From Terriglobia bacterium (GTDB lineage Bacteria > Acidobacteriota > Terriglobia > Bryobacterales > Bryobacteraceae): a stretch of DNA of 64,000 nt. The translations under genes and the position numbers were made by a program. The notes beneath the pieces were generated by a model that was given only the letters and a program-made list of their open reading frames with translations, was not told the origin of the DNA and did no database searches. Shown here in pieces: positions 51,531-60,853 of this stretch. Position 1 is the first letter of the stretch; every line of letters starts with the position of its first letter. Location of the stretch: contig JAIQFK010000010.1 in assembly GCA_020073305.1 (NCBI GenBank), positions 124,001 to 188,000 on the forward strand, in the 5' to 3' direction.

Positions 51531-52051
51531 GGGGGTGAAGGGAGCAGTTTATCAGGATTGGGTTAGAGTGGATCAATCAGCCGGGCTTGCCGCCATAAAC
51601 CACGGCGTCAATCGACCGGCTCGAGCGCGAGTTTCCCGACTTCACCATACCTGCGTAGCGCATCCACCGCGGCGCTTTCTTGCGAGGCAGCATCTCGCTC
51701 AGTTGGGCAAGCGACCCGCGCACGTTCCGCGGTTTTCTCTTTTTTCGGGCACCTAGCCTTGGCGGATGAGTTCACGAATCGAAAGCCCCAGCGTGATTGT
51801 CTGAGGCACCAAGATGCACAATGCACGCTGAAGTCCTGACAGAGGCCGATCGTGAGACGCCGGAGCGCACTTCGAATTCAGTTCAAGACATGAACATATC
51901 AGGTTGTCGAATTGGAATAGTAGCTCACGCCCCAAGTAGGGTTCGTTGCCTGGTGTGAATATGGGCGTTGACATTTATGTTCCCCGCTGCCAAGTATCAT
52001 AAGACACCCCCTAAGCGTGCGGATATTACTGGGCCCTCCAATCGATGCTGT
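51531..52051. other. Gene-free 521-base region with a possible decayed coding segment
   Basis: No convincing gene. On the minus strand 51608-51740 translates to KTAERARVACPTERDAASQ continuing to DALRRYGEVGKLALEPVD. This reads like the charged end of a real protein but has no proper start or family match. From about 51790 the composition becomes more AT-rich. No tRNA-like fold or repeat shared with the rest of the window was seen. Confidence 0.4.
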
Positions 52052-53443
52052 TTATCTCAGCTCAAACCCCTCCCCCCACCCCGGCACAACGGTCTCCACG
52101 CCGTACTGTTGTTGAATCGCCTTCTGCAGCGCCCCCGCGCCATCCGGCTCGCCGTGCACCAGGAACACTTTTTTCAACGTCCCGGCCAGCGGTTTCATCC
52201 ACGTGAGCAACTCGCGTTGGTCCGCGTGGGCGCTCAGGGCTTGCAGGCTTTTCACTTCCGCGCGCACGTGCATAGGTTCGCCGAAGATTTTCACGTCGGG
52301 GTATTTCTCCACCAGCTTGCGGCCGAGCGTATTTTCCGCCTGGAATCCGGTAATGAGGATGGTATTGTGCCCGTCTTCGATGTTGTTGCGTAAGTGGTGC
52401 AGGACGCGTCCGGCTTCGCACATGCCGGACGGCGAAATGATCACGCACGGCCCGTGCAGGTCGTTGAGCTTCTTCGATTCGCTCGACTCGCGGATGAAGG
52501 TCAGCCGCTTGAAGCCGAAGGGATCGTCGCCGTCCTTTACGTACTGGCGCGTCTCGTCGTCGAAGCATTCCGGGTGATCGCGAAAGACCTTGGTGATATC
52601 CACAGCGAGCGGGCTGTCGACGAACATTGGAATATTGGGCACGCGGCCTTCGTTCGACAATTCGTGCAGCAGCAGCACAAGCTGCTGGCATCTCCCCACG
52701 GCGAATGCGGGCACGATGAGTTTTCCACCGCGCGCGGCGGTGCGCCGGACAATGTCGGCCAGTTTATCTTTGACCGGGCCCAGCTCTTCATGAGAGCGGC
52801 CGCCGTAGGTGCTTTCGAGAATCAGGTAATCGGCCGCGGGCGGCGGATCGGGGTCGCGGATGATGGGCAGGTTGGGGCGGCCCAGGTCGCCGGAGAAAAG
52901 TAAACGGACCTCACGGCCATTCTCGGTGGACTGCAACAGGACCGTGGACGACCCCAGGATGTGGCCGGCATCGTAGTTCTGATAGCTCAGGCGCGCGCTC
53001 AGCCGCTTGGGCGTGTAGTACGGAACCGGCTGGAACAAGGGCAGTGTGCGCTGGGCATCTTCCGTCGCGAACAGCGGTTCGATGGGCGGCTCGCCGCGAT
53101 GGTGCCGTTTGTTCAGAAACTCGACGTCTTTCTCCTGGATGTGCGCGGTGTCCAGCAGCATGGCGTGCGCCAGGTCGATGGTCGCGGGTGTAGCGTAGAT
53201 CGGCCCGCTGAATCCGTTCTTGATCAGCAGCGGCAGATTCCCGCTGTGGTCGATGTGGGCATGGGAAAGGATCACGCCGCCGATCGACTCGACGGGAAAC
53301 GGAAAGTGGCGGTTCCGCTCCTCGGCCTGCTTGCGGTGGCCCTGGTACATGCCGCAATCCAGCAGGTAGCGCTGGCCGTCTGCATCGAGTTGGTGCATGG
53401 AGCCGGTGACGGTTTGGGCGGCTCCCCAGAAGGTGAGTTTCAT
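52052..53443 (-). CDS. Metallo-beta-lactamase/beta-CASP family RNA-processing nuclease
   Basis: A 463-residue MBL-fold protein with the beta-CASP insert. Motif 2 is VILSHAHIDHSGNLPLLIKNGF (HxHxDH); further motifs are NYDAGHILGSSTVLL (motif 3 His), LLFSGDLGRPNLPII (motif 4 Asp), YLILESTYGGRSHE, FAVGRCQQLVLLLHEL, CVIISPSGMCEAGRVLHHLRNNI and, at the end, ALSAHADQRELLTWMKPL and FLVHGEPDGAGAL (beta-CASP motifs A-C and the RMMBL domain). The pattern matches the bacterial YsiB/CPSF-like group that acts on RNA as an endo- or exonuclease. Upstream 53444-53523 holds nothing else. Confidence 0.92.
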   Translation of the reverse strand: MKLTFWGAAQTVTGSMHQLDADGQRYLLDCGMYQGHRKQAEERNRHFPFPVESIGGVILSHAHIDHSGNLPLLIKNGFSGPIYATPATIDLAHAMLLDTAHIQEKDVEFLNKRHHRGEPPIEPLFATEDAQRTLPLFQPVPYYTPKRLSARLSYQNYDAGHILGSSTVLLQSTENGREVRLLFSGDLGRPNLPIIRDPDPPPAADYLILESTYGGRSHEELGPVKDKLADIVRRTAARGGKLIVPAFAVGRCQQLVLLLHELSNEGRVPNIPMFVDSPLAVDITKVFRDHPECFDDETRQYVKDGDDPFGFKRLTFIRESSESKKLNDLHGPCVIISPSGMCEAGRVLHHLRNNIEDGHNTILITGFQAENTLGRKLVEKYPDVKIFGEPMHVRAEVKSLQALSAHADQRELLTWMKPLAGTLKKVFLVHGEPDGAGALQKAIQQQYGVETVVPGWGEGFELR

Positions 53444-53523
53444 CGTGAGTAGCCCTGCGTCCTGAGGCGGGCTAAGTGGTTCATCTCATGCCGGTACAGA
53501 GTCGCGCGGGCGATGGTACTTAC

Positions 53524-55125
53524 ATGGCGCGAAAGCTACTCGCCGCAGCCATCCTGCTGCTGGCCCTGGCCCCCTCCGCTCATCTGGCGTGGGTGGCGCG
53601 CGAGATGCCCCACTTCGGGCATCTCCATGACGATAGCATCTATTGGGTCTCAGCCAAATCGCTGGCGGAGGGCCGCGGCTACCGGATTCTGAGCCTGCCC
53701 AATGAGCCTTTCCAGACAAAATATCCGCCGCTGTGGCCGCTGTTGCTCGCCGCTATCTGGAGAATAAACCCGCACTTTCCGGAAAATCTAAAGCTCGGGA
53801 TGGCCCTTGGCTGGCTGATGCTGCCTGCCTTCATGGCCCTGGCGTGGCGATGGTTCTACGCCGCGGGATTCAGCCTGCGCACACGCGTGGCGATGTGCGC
53901 GGCGATTGCGTTGAGCCCGTCAGCGGTCTTTTTTAGCACAAGCCTGTTCAGCGATCTGGCATTCTCGGCGCTTTTGCTGGCGGCAATCTTGGTGATTCTC
54001 GTCGCGGAGCGGCGCGCCTGGATGGCTCTGCCGGCGGGTTTGCTGGGAGCCGCAGGTTACCTTGTGAAGACAGGGGCGCTGCCGCTGCTCATCGCCGGGC
54101 CGCTCTGGCTGGCGTTGCGAAAAAGATATCGCGCCGCCGCCCTGTTTTTCTTCACGATGGTTCCCGCGGTTGCGGGGTGGACCCTGTGGGTGCGCCATCA
54201 CCTTTCGCATGCCACCGACATCGTTTCGGTTTATTACACCGATTACCTGGGTTACGAGCGCCTGTGTGTGGGATGGCGAGATCTCCCCGTGGTGGTCTGG
54301 AGGAATCTCGATGGCATATTCCATGGCATCACGGGCTTCCTCATGTGCGGCTTGAGCGGTACCCCGCTGGGCATGTATCTTTCCCGCGCTCTTGCCATCG
54401 CGGCTCTGGTGGGCACCGTCCGCCTCGCCCGGCAGCGCGGCATGACCGTCTACCACTGGTTCGCGGCGGCGTATGCGGCGATTCTGCTGGTTTGGCATTT
54501 CCCGCCAAACGAGCGTTTTCTGCTGCCGGTGATCCCACTGCTGCTGGCGGGGTTCGTTACGGAAGGTGCGTTTCTGGCCGGCATCATCAGGCAGTCCTGG
54601 AATCGGAATACCACCAACCGGGTGGTCGCTTTGGGAATGGTCGCCGGCCTCCTAGCCATCGCGTACCTCGGAGTTTCCCTCAATGTCGATGCCCTGTTTA
54701 ACGACTTCCCGGGCATCATCGAACAGGACCGTGCGGTACTGAAGAGCAAGCTTGCCACCTTTCGATGGGTTCGCCGGAATGCGCCCTCCGGCGCATTCTT
54801 TGCCGACGACGACGTGGTCTTCTTCCTCTATACCGGCCGTCATGCGGCCAGCGTGCCGGTCTTGACGAGAGCCTTCTACCACCAGGACAGAGAAGCCATG
54901 TTGCAGCCCCTCCGAGAGATGTCCGCATTCACGCGAGAGCAGCACCTCGACTACCTCTTCGTTACCACCACGGATTTTCACCGCGAGTTCCCCGCGCCGG
55001 AGCAGGCGGAGGCGCGAAAAAGCCTCAGGCAGAACCCGGCATTCGAACGGATATATCAGTCCGAGCTGTGCGCCGTGTACCGGGTAAAGCCAGCCCCTCC
55101 TTGCCTTTTCCACAATACCCGCTAA
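53524..55125 (+). CDS. GT39-like membrane glycosyltransferase (ArnT/PMT type)
   Basis: A 533-residue polytopic membrane protein. ATG at 53524 (MARKLLAAAILLLALAPSAHLAWVA) is preferred to 53476 because the first helix follows at once. The first periplasmic loop has FGHLHDDSIYWVSAKSLAEGRGYRILSLPNEPFQTKYPPLWPLLLAA, the GT39/ArnT pattern with an acidic pair and a K-Y-P-P-L segment. About ten helices follow, and then a soluble C-terminal part (VRRNAPSGAFFADDDVVFFLYTGRHAASV). The family transfers sugars or aminoarabinose from polyprenyl carriers; acceptor unknown. It is divergent from the beta-CASP gene and upstream of rimP. Confidence 0.82.
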   Translation: MARKLLAAAILLLALAPSAHLAWVAREMPHFGHLHDDSIYWVSAKSLAEGRGYRILSLPNEPFQTKYPPLWPLLLAAIWRINPHFPENLKLGMALGWLMLPAFMALAWRWFYAAGFSLRTRVAMCAAIALSPSAVFFSTSLFSDLAFSALLLAAILVILVAERRAWMALPAGLLGAAGYLVKTGALPLLIAGPLWLALRKRYRAAALFFFTMVPAVAGWTLWVRHHLSHATDIVSVYYTDYLGYERLCVGWRDLPVVVWRNLDGIFHGITGFLMCGLSGTPLGMYLSRALAIAALVGTVRLARQRGMTVYHWFAAAYAAILLVWHFPPNERFLLPVIPLLLAGFVTEGAFLAGIIRQSWNRNTTNRVVALGMVAGLLAIAYLGVSLNVDALFNDFPGIIEQDRAVLKSKLATFRWVRRNAPSGAFFADDDVVFFLYTGRHAASVPVLTRAFYHQDREAMLQPLREMSAFTREQHLDYLFVTTTDFHREFPAPEQAEARKSLRQNPAFERIYQSELCAVYRVKPAPPCLFHNTR

Positions 55126-55128
55126 AAT
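55101..55128 (+). promoter_or_regulatory. rimP: Candidate promoter of the rimP-nusA-infB operon
   Basis: TTGCCT (55101-55106) and TAAAAT (55123-55128) are separated by 16 bases, a fair sigma-70 match. It overlaps the end of the GT39-like gene and would start a message near 55135, placing the hairpin at 55155-55177 in its leader. Confidence 0.5.
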
Positions 55129-55154
55129 AGAAGCTGTAGGTGTCGAACTATGGG

Positions 55155-55177
55155 AGTGGGCGAAAGCCCACTTTTTT
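55155..55177 (+). terminator. rimP: Terminator-like hairpin (attenuator) in the rimP leader
   Basis: AGTGGGC-GAAA-GCCCACT followed by a run of T (55172-55177): a GNRA tetraloop stem directly followed by T residues, so an intrinsic terminator or attenuator. Many bacteria carry a comparable GTGGGC/GCCCAC hairpin just ahead of rimP. It sits between the candidate promoter and the ATG at 55204, so it could regulate the whole downstream operon. Confidence 0.7.
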
Positions 55178-55203
55178 GTTGGTCGGCGCTTTTTAGAGAG
55201 AGC

Positions 55204-55665
55204 ATGCGGCAAGAAGTGGTTTCAAAAGTAGAGGAAATCGCCCAGCGGGTGGCCGCTTCCGACGGTATTGAAGTGGTCGAGGTCGAGTTCAAGGGCAGCG
55301 GTGGAAATCAGTTCCTCCGCATCTCGATCGACAAACCGCAAGGCGTCAGTCACGCCGATTGCGAGCTGGTTTCCCAGCAGGTGGGGACGATTCTGGACGT
55401 GGAAGACGTGGTTCCCGGTCACTACACGCTGGAGGTCAGCTCCCCCGGAGTCGAGCGCAAGCTGCTCAAACCGAACGACTACATCCGGTTTCAGGGAAAG
55501 AAGGCGAAAATCGTGTTGCGAGAACCGGTCGAGAGCCAGCGCCATTGGGAAGGCACGCTGGCCGGCCTGGAGAACGGCACGGTGTCGCTCGACGTGGGCG
55601 CGGACCGCGTGCTCCGGTTCCCTTTGAGCCAAGTGGAACGGGCTAACCTGAAGTTCGAGTGGTAG
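55204..55665 (+). CDS. rimP: Ribosome maturation factor RimP
   Basis: Needed for maturation of the 30S subunit. 153 residues from ATG 55204: VVSKVEEIAQRVAASDGIEVVEVEFKGSGGNQFLRISIDKPQGVSHADCELVSQQVGTILDVEDVVPGHYTLEVSSPGVERKLLKP, then a C-terminal SH3-like part (GTLAGLENGTVSLDVGADRVLRFPLSQVERANLKFEW). The central YTLEVSSPGVERKL motif is diagnostic. An upstream in-frame start (55150) would run through the leader hairpin and is rejected. nusA follows 45 bases later. Confidence 0.95.
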   Translation: MRQEVVSKVEEIAQRVAASDGIEVVEVEFKGSGGNQFLRISIDKPQGVSHADCELVSQQVGTILDVEDVVPGHYTLEVSSPGVERKLLKPNDYIRFQGKKAKIVLREPVESQRHWEGTLAGLENGTVSLDVGADRVLRFPLSQVERANLKFEW

Positions 55666-55710
55666 TTCCCGCCAGGTAATCAGCCAAGCGACAGAGCGAA
55701 AGAGGATATT

Positions 55711-57282
55711 TTGGAAACGATCTATCAGTCCATCGAAATTCTGAGCAAGGAGAAAGGCATCGATATGCAGATCGTCCTGGACGCCGTCAAGGACGCGATG
55801 CTGATCGCCGCCAGGAAACACTTCCGCACTGAAGAAGACTACATTGCGGATCTGGACGAAAAGACCGGCGCCCTTCGTCTGTTCGCGGTGAAGAAAGTGG
55901 TCGAGCAGGTGACTGACCCGGTAAAGGAGATCACGCTCGACCAGGCTGTGAAGATCAATCCGGAAGCTACGGTGGGATCCGAGTTACGGATCGAGAAGCC
56001 CACCGACGCCCTGGGGCGCATTTCCGCGCAGACCGCCAAGCAGGTGATTTTTCAGAAAGTTCGCGAGGCGGAGCGGGAAACCGTGTACAACGAGTATTCG
56101 GGGCGGGCCGGAGAGCTGGTCAACTGCACGGTCAAGCGGATTGAAGGGCCGGATTTGATTCTGGATCTCGGCAAGACCGAAGCGCGCCTGCCCAAAAAAG
56201 AACAATCCAAGCTCGAAAGTTTCGCCGTGAGCGATCGCGTGCGCTGCGTAATCCGGCTGGTGGATAAATCCAGCAAAGGGCCGGGCGTGGTGGTTTCGCG
56301 CGCCGCACCCGAGCTGGTGATGCGCCTGTTCGAACAGGAAGTTCCGGAAATTTACGACTCGACGGTGGTGATCAAAGGATGCGCGCGGGAGGCCGGCGAG
56401 CGCACCAAGATCGCCGTCCATAGCCGGGACAGGGACGTCGACAGTGTCGGGGCCTGCGTGGGCATGAAGGGCATGCGCGTGCAGTCCATCATCCGGGAAT
56501 TGCGCGGCGAGAAAATCGACATCATCGAATTCTCGGAGGATCCCGTGGTGTTCGCCACCCACGCTCTCAGCCCCGCCAAAATCAGCCGCGTGAGCATTAT
56601 CGATGCTGCGGACAAGCACATGGAGGTGATCGTCGACGATTCGCAGCTCTCGCTCGCCATCGGCAAGAAGGGGCAGAACGTACGGCTGGCCGCCAAGCTG
56701 CTGGGCTGGAAAATCGACATCAAGAGCGAAGAGGAAAAGCGGCAGGAGGTGGAAACGGCCATGGCCGCCCTGGTGGTGCCGGGCGCGCCCGTTTCGGTGC
56801 TGATCGATTACGGTCTGGGAGAGGGTCTGGCCGAGAAGCTGGTTGAAGCCGGTATTTCCACCGTCGAGAAGCTGGGCAGCATGACGCCTGAGCAGCTTGA
56901 AGAGATTCCGGGAATCGAAGATAACGCGGTCGAAAAGATCCAACTCGCGGTCAACAATTATTACGGCCAGTTTGAAACCGGAGAAGGCGCCGGGGCCCAA
57001 ACTGCGGGGGAAACCGAGGCTACCGGTAACGCCGGCCTCGAGATCGTGCCGGAAACGGACCTCGACCAGACCGAGGCCGAGCCGGGCACGGAGATGCCGG
57101 AACCGCAGGCCTCGCCAGAAGGGGCTGGGGCTGAGGAAACGGCCGAAACAGCGGTAGCAGGCCCGGAAACGGAACCAAACCTAGAGCCTGCCGAAGGGGA
57201 GTCTGATACGATAAAAGATTCCGGGCACGGCGAGGAGGGCCGGAGTTCTCAGCAGCCATCTGACGAGGGGAAGGAAGGCTGA
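55711..57282 (+). CDS. nusA: Transcription termination/antitermination factor NusA
   Basis: Binds RNA polymerase and modulates pausing, termination and antitermination. TTG start at 55711 after AGAGGA. 523 residues: the N-terminal domain (EILSKEKGIDMQIVLDAVKDAMLIAARKHF), S1 (GELVNCTVKRIEGPDLILDLGKTEARLP), two KH domains (CVGMKGMRVQSIIRELRGEKIDIIEFS and LAIGKKGQNVRLAAKLLGWKIDIKSEE), and a helix-hairpin-helix-like repeat (TPEQLEEIPGIEDNAVEKIQLAVNNYY). The last 90 residues are an acidic, Glu-rich tail of low complexity. The usual ylxR and L7Ae-like genes between nusA and infB are missing. Confidence 0.96.
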   Translation: METIYQSIEILSKEKGIDMQIVLDAVKDAMLIAARKHFRTEEDYIADLDEKTGALRLFAVKKVVEQVTDPVKEITLDQAVKINPEATVGSELRIEKPTDALGRISAQTAKQVIFQKVREAERETVYNEYSGRAGELVNCTVKRIEGPDLILDLGKTEARLPKKEQSKLESFAVSDRVRCVIRLVDKSSKGPGVVVSRAAPELVMRLFEQEVPEIYDSTVVIKGCAREAGERTKIAVHSRDRDVDSVGACVGMKGMRVQSIIRELRGEKIDIIEFSEDPVVFATHALSPAKISRVSIIDAADKHMEVIVDDSQLSLAIGKKGQNVRLAAKLLGWKIDIKSEEEKRQEVETAMAALVVPGAPVSVLIDYGLGEGLAEKLVEAGISTVEKLGSMTPEQLEEIPGIEDNAVEKIQLAVNNYYGQFETGEGAGAQTAGETEATGNAGLEIVPETDLDQTEAEPGTEMPEPQASPEGAGAEETAETAVAGPETEPNLEPAEGESDTIKDSGHGEEGRSSQQPSDEGKEG

Positions 57283-57306
57283 GCAAGCGGGTACGTCGTC
57301 TTATTT

Positions 57307-60156
57307 ATGAACAAGATTCGCATTAACGTGCTGGCGCGGGAGCTCGAGGTGAAAGCTCACGAACTGCTCGACAAACTCCCGGAACTGGGCGTCACCGAAA
57401 AGAAGACTCACTCGAGCTCGATTGACGACGACGTAGCGGAAAAATTGCGCCAGATTTTCGGCGGCGGTGGGGGAGGAGGCGCGGAACAACCCGGCTCGAA
57501 CGGCGCGGCAACCGCGGTGGTCGAGGAGCCGGTTGCTGCTCCGCCGGCGCCTGAGAGACCGCAGTCCGAGGTTGCCGAAGCCGCGCGCGAAGCAGAGCCG
57601 GCCGGGCGTGAAGCTCCCGCCGCGGAGAGACTGGCCCCCCGAATCGCGCCGCAGCCGCAGCGTTTACGACCGCCGCTGGCGACGTCGCCGGCATCGCCGG
57701 CCGCGCCTGTTGCCGCCTCCCCTGCCAGTACGCCCACACCCGGTGCGCCCATTCGCGAGGTCCCGCGAACGACTCCGCCTCCTCCCCGTCCAGGGCAGAT
57801 TCTATCGGGCCCGCGCCAGCCGTTGCCGGCGGGCGTTCGGCCGCCGGAACCGGTTCGTGTCGTCACCGGCGCCCCTCCTCCTACGGCACGGTCCGCACCC
57901 ATCGCGCAGTCGCACTCTGTGCCGGCTCCTGGTGCTCCGCAAGCGCGCACTCCGGCCATGCGGCCTGGCCTCGCGGGCCAGCCTGCGGCGCGTCCAATCG
58001 TGCCGCCACGGCCTGACTTGGTCGCTAAACTTTCACAACCGCGTCCTGCCGGACCGGGGGCGCCGGTTGCGCCCCGGCCAGGCGTGCCGCTACGCCCGCA
58101 AGGTGCGCCAACGCCTGGCCAGCCCATTTATCGAGGCCCCATCCGTCCCGGCCAGCCGCTGGTCGCGCGTCAGGGAGTCCGGCCCAGCGGACCTGGAGGT
58201 CTGCGGCCCGGTGGGCCCCGCCCGATGCACCCGACTTCACGGGGCATGGTCGCACCCGGCATCGCACCGCCCCCAGTCGAGCAACAGCGCCGTCCCCCGG
58301 ATAAACGCGGTGGCCGCCCGCAACGTGACCGAATGGAGCAGGAGGAGCGAATCCTGCGCCCGGTCAGGCGCGAAGCCCCTTCGGGTCCGCCGCCCGTCAA
58401 TCGCGAGATCACGGTTTCCGAGGGCATCACCGTCAAGGAACTCTCTGAAAAGCTGGACGTGAAGGCGAGCCTGGTGATTAAGAAGCTCGTCGACCGCAAC
58501 ATCTTCGCCACCATCAACCAGACCCTCGACGCGAAGCTCGCCACCGAGATCGCCCGCGAGTTTGGAGCCTCGACCGCGACCGTGAGCTTCGAAGAAGAGG
58601 CCATGCACGAGGTCGAAACGGCGCAGGAGGAGAAGGACCAGGTGAAGCGCGCGCCGGTGGTCACCATCATGGGCCACGTGGATCACGGCAAGACGTCACT
58701 GCTCGACGCCATCCGGCAGGCGCACGTCGCCGACAAGGAAGCCGGAGGGATCACGCAGCACATCGGCGCCTATCAGGTCGAAAAGAACGGACGCAAGATC
58801 GTTTTCATCGATACGCCCGGCCACGAAGCCTTCACCCGCATGCGCGCCCGCGGCGCCAAGGTGACCGATATCGTGGTGCTGGTGGTGGCGGCGGACGACG
58901 GCGTGATGCCGCAAACCCTGGAAGCCATCGACCACGCACGCGCAGCCAAAGTGCCGATCATCGTTGCGATCAACAAGATCGACAAGCCGGGTGCGCAGCC
59001 CGATCGCATCAAGCAGCAACTGTCCGAACGCGGCTTGCTCTGGGAAGACTGGGGCGGCGATGTGGTGATGGTTTCGGTTTCCGCGAAGACCAAGGAGAAT
59101 TTGGAACTGCTGCTCGAAATGATTCTGCTGGTCGCCGATCTGCAGGATCTGAAGGCCAATCCCAGCCGGCCGGGCATGGGAACGGTGCTCGAGGCCAAAC
59201 TCGATCGCGGCCGCGGCCCCGTGGCCACCGTGCTGGTGAGCAACGGTACGTTTCGCGTGGGCGACTACTTTATTTGCGGCGCCGTGTTCGGCAAAGTGCG
59301 CGCGATGCTCAACGACCGCGGCGAACAACTACGGGAAGCGGAGCCTTCCACGCCCGTTGAGGTACTTGGCCTCGAAGACCTGCCGGAAGCCGGTGACTCT
59401 TTCCAGGTTGTGACTGACACAGCCAAAGCCAAGCAGATCGTGCTCTACCGCGAGTCGAAGGCCGTGGAGCAGTCGCTGGCTAAGTCGAGCCGGCTAACGC
59501 TCGAACAACTTCACAAGCAGATGGAGGCGGGCGAGGTTAAAGAGCTGCCCATTATTCTGAAGACCGACGTGGGTGGCTCCGCCGAGGTGCTTACCGATAC
59601 GCTGCAAAAGCTGTCGAACGAGAAAGTGCGCATCAGCGTGATCCGTTCGGGAGTGGGCGCCATCACGGAATCGGACGTGCTGCTGGCGGCGACATCGAAC
59701 GCCATCATCATCGGGTTCAATGTCCGGCCGGAACGTAACGTGGTAGCGATCGCGGAGCAGGAAAAGGTCGACATCCGGCTGCACACCATCATTTACAACC
59801 TGACCGACGAGATCAAGCGCGCCATGGCGGGCCTGCTGGAGCCGGTATATCGCGAGGTTTACCGCGGCAAAGCCGAGGTTCGCGACACCTTCCGCATCAG
59901 CAAGGTGGGTATGGTGGCGGGCTGCTTTGTACAGGATGGCCAACTGACCCGCGGCAGTGAGATACGGCTGCTGCGCGATAACGTGGTAATTCACACCGGC
60001 AAAGTCGGCTCGCTCCGGCGCTTCAAGGACGATGTCAGCGAGGTGCGTAGCGGCATGGAATGCGGCGTGACCATCGAGAATTTCGGCGACCTCAAGCCCG
60101 GCGATGTGATCGAGGCTTTCGTGACGGAAAAGGTCGCGCCCGAAGTGTTCGCCTAG
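57307..60156 (+). CDS. infB: Translation initiation factor IF-2
   Basis: Brings initiator tRNA to the 30S subunit. 949 residues. The N-terminal IF2_N-like domain is MNKIRINVLARELEVKAHELLDKLPELGV. A Pro/Ala/Arg-rich linker of about 300 residues follows, then a second IF2_N (ITVKELSEKLDVKASLVIKKLVDRNIF) and the GTPase: G1 VTIMGHVDHGKTSLLDAIR, G3 FIDTPGHEAFTRMRARG, G4 VAINKIDKPGAQ. The domains after it (VLEAKLDRGRGPVATVLVSNGTFRVGDYFICG, SVIRSGVGAITESDVLLA, GCFVQDGQLTRGSEIRLLRDN) are standard. The linker is long but of a known type in high-GC phyla. Confidence 0.97.
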   Translation: MNKIRINVLARELEVKAHELLDKLPELGVTEKKTHSSSIDDDVAEKLRQIFGGGGGGGAEQPGSNGAATAVVEEPVAAPPAPERPQSEVAEAAREAEPAGREAPAAERLAPRIAPQPQRLRPPLATSPASPAAPVAASPASTPTPGAPIREVPRTTPPPPRPGQILSGPRQPLPAGVRPPEPVRVVTGAPPPTARSAPIAQSHSVPAPGAPQARTPAMRPGLAGQPAARPIVPPRPDLVAKLSQPRPAGPGAPVAPRPGVPLRPQGAPTPGQPIYRGPIRPGQPLVARQGVRPSGPGGLRPGGPRPMHPTSRGMVAPGIAPPPVEQQRRPPDKRGGRPQRDRMEQEERILRPVRREAPSGPPPVNREITVSEGITVKELSEKLDVKASLVIKKLVDRNIFATINQTLDAKLATEIAREFGASTATVSFEEEAMHEVETAQEEKDQVKRAPVVTIMGHVDHGKTSLLDAIRQAHVADKEAGGITQHIGAYQVEKNGRKIVFIDTPGHEAFTRMRARGAKVTDIVVLVVAADDGVMPQTLEAIDHARAAKVPIIVAINKIDKPGAQPDRIKQQLSERGLLWEDWGGDVVMVSVSAKTKENLELLLEMILLVADLQDLKANPSRPGMGTVLEAKLDRGRGPVATVLVSNGTFRVGDYFICGAVFGKVRAMLNDRGEQLREAEPSTPVEVLGLEDLPEAGDSFQVVTDTAKAKQIVLYRESKAVEQSLAKSSRLTLEQLHKQMEAGEVKELPIILKTDVGGSAEVLTDTLQKLSNEKVRISVIRSGVGAITESDVLLAATSNAIIIGFNVRPERNVVAIAEQEKVDIRLHTIIYNLTDEIKRAMAGLLEPVYREVYRGKAEVRDTFRISKVGMVAGCFVQDGQLTRGSEIRLLRDNVVIHTGKVGSLRRFKDDVSEVRSGMECGVTIENFGDLKPGDVIEAFVTEKVAPEVFA

Positions 60157-60174
60157 ATCGCCACGGTGTGACGC

Positions 60175-60459
60175 ATGGCTTCAATCGGAGTACTGACGCT
60201 GGAGCTGCGGCTCGAAAACTCCCACTCGTTGAAGGAAAAACGGCACGTGGTGAAGGGCCTCCGCGACCGGCTGCACAACAAATTCAACGTCTCGGTGGCG
60301 GAGATCGATTGTCAAGACCTGTGGCAGCGGGCGGTAGTGGCCGCGGTTACGGTTTCTTCCGACCGGGTCCAGGCCGAAAAGGTGCTGCAATCGGTCGAGC
60401 ACGAGACCGCTTCGCTGCTGGGTCCGGCTCTGGCTGGCGTGACGGTTGAATGGATGTAG
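60175..60459 (+). CDS. ylxP: DUF503 / YlxP-like protein
   Basis: A 94-residue protein next to rbfA, where YlxP is usually found. GVLTLELRLENSHSLKEKRHVVKGLRDRLHNKFNVSVAEID is the DUF503 signature (H-S-L-K-x-K-R-x-V-x-x-L). The rest, QRAVVAAVTVSSDRVQAEKVLQSVEHETASL, fits. Its role is not well established; a ribosome-linked function is inferred from conserved position. It starts 18 bases after the infB stop and rbfA follows after 24. Confidence 0.9.
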   Translation: MASIGVLTLELRLENSHSLKEKRHVVKGLRDRLHNKFNVSVAEIDCQDLWQRAVVAAVTVSSDRVQAEKVLQSVEHETASLLGPALAGVTVEWM

Positions 60460-60483
60460 GCCGGACATGTCCGGCTCGGTTTT

Positions 60484-60852
60484 ATGGATCAGCATCGCGC
60501 GGAAAGGGTGTCGGAGACGGTTCGCGAGGAGTTGGCGGAGATCATCAGTTTCGAAATGCAGGATCCCAGGTTGGCGGCCGTGGACGTGAACGATGTACAC
60601 GTCGCGCCCAACCTGCGGCATGCCCATGTCCGCGTGGCGCTTTCCGGCAGCGAGCGCGAGCAGCGAGCCGCTCTTGAGGCGCTCGACCATGCGCGTCACT
60701 ACCTGCGCAACGAACTGGCGCGGCGGCTCAACTTACGGAAAATCCCGGAGTTACACTTCGAACCAGCCCCGGGGATCGATGTCACCGCACGAGTGGATCT
60801 CCTTCTCAAACGGGCAAAAAAAATGCGCGGTTCGACGGAAAATCAGCCCTAA
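60484..60852 (+). CDS. rbfA: 30S ribosome-binding factor A
   Basis: Cold-shock and 30S maturation factor. 122 residues of KH type: RAERVSETVREELAEIISFEMQDPRLAAVDVNDVHVAPNLRHAHVRVALSG, LEALDHARHYLRNELARRLNLRKIPELHFEPAPGIDVTARVDLLLKRAK. Motifs DPR and LRNELARRLNLRKIPEL are diagnostic. The stop is followed after one base by the apbE start, so the two are tightly linked. Confidence 0.95.
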   Translation: MDQHRAERVSETVREELAEIISFEMQDPRLAAVDVNDVHVAPNLRHAHVRVALSGSEREQRAALEALDHARHYLRNELARRLNLRKIPELHFEPAPGIDVTARVDLLLKRAKKMRGSTENQP

Positions 60853-60853
60853 A

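Noticed and set aside
57467-58462. 331-codon frame inside the infB linker
   Set aside because: It is a frame-shifted reading of the Pro/Ala-rich linker. No start context, no motif, and infB is continuous across it.
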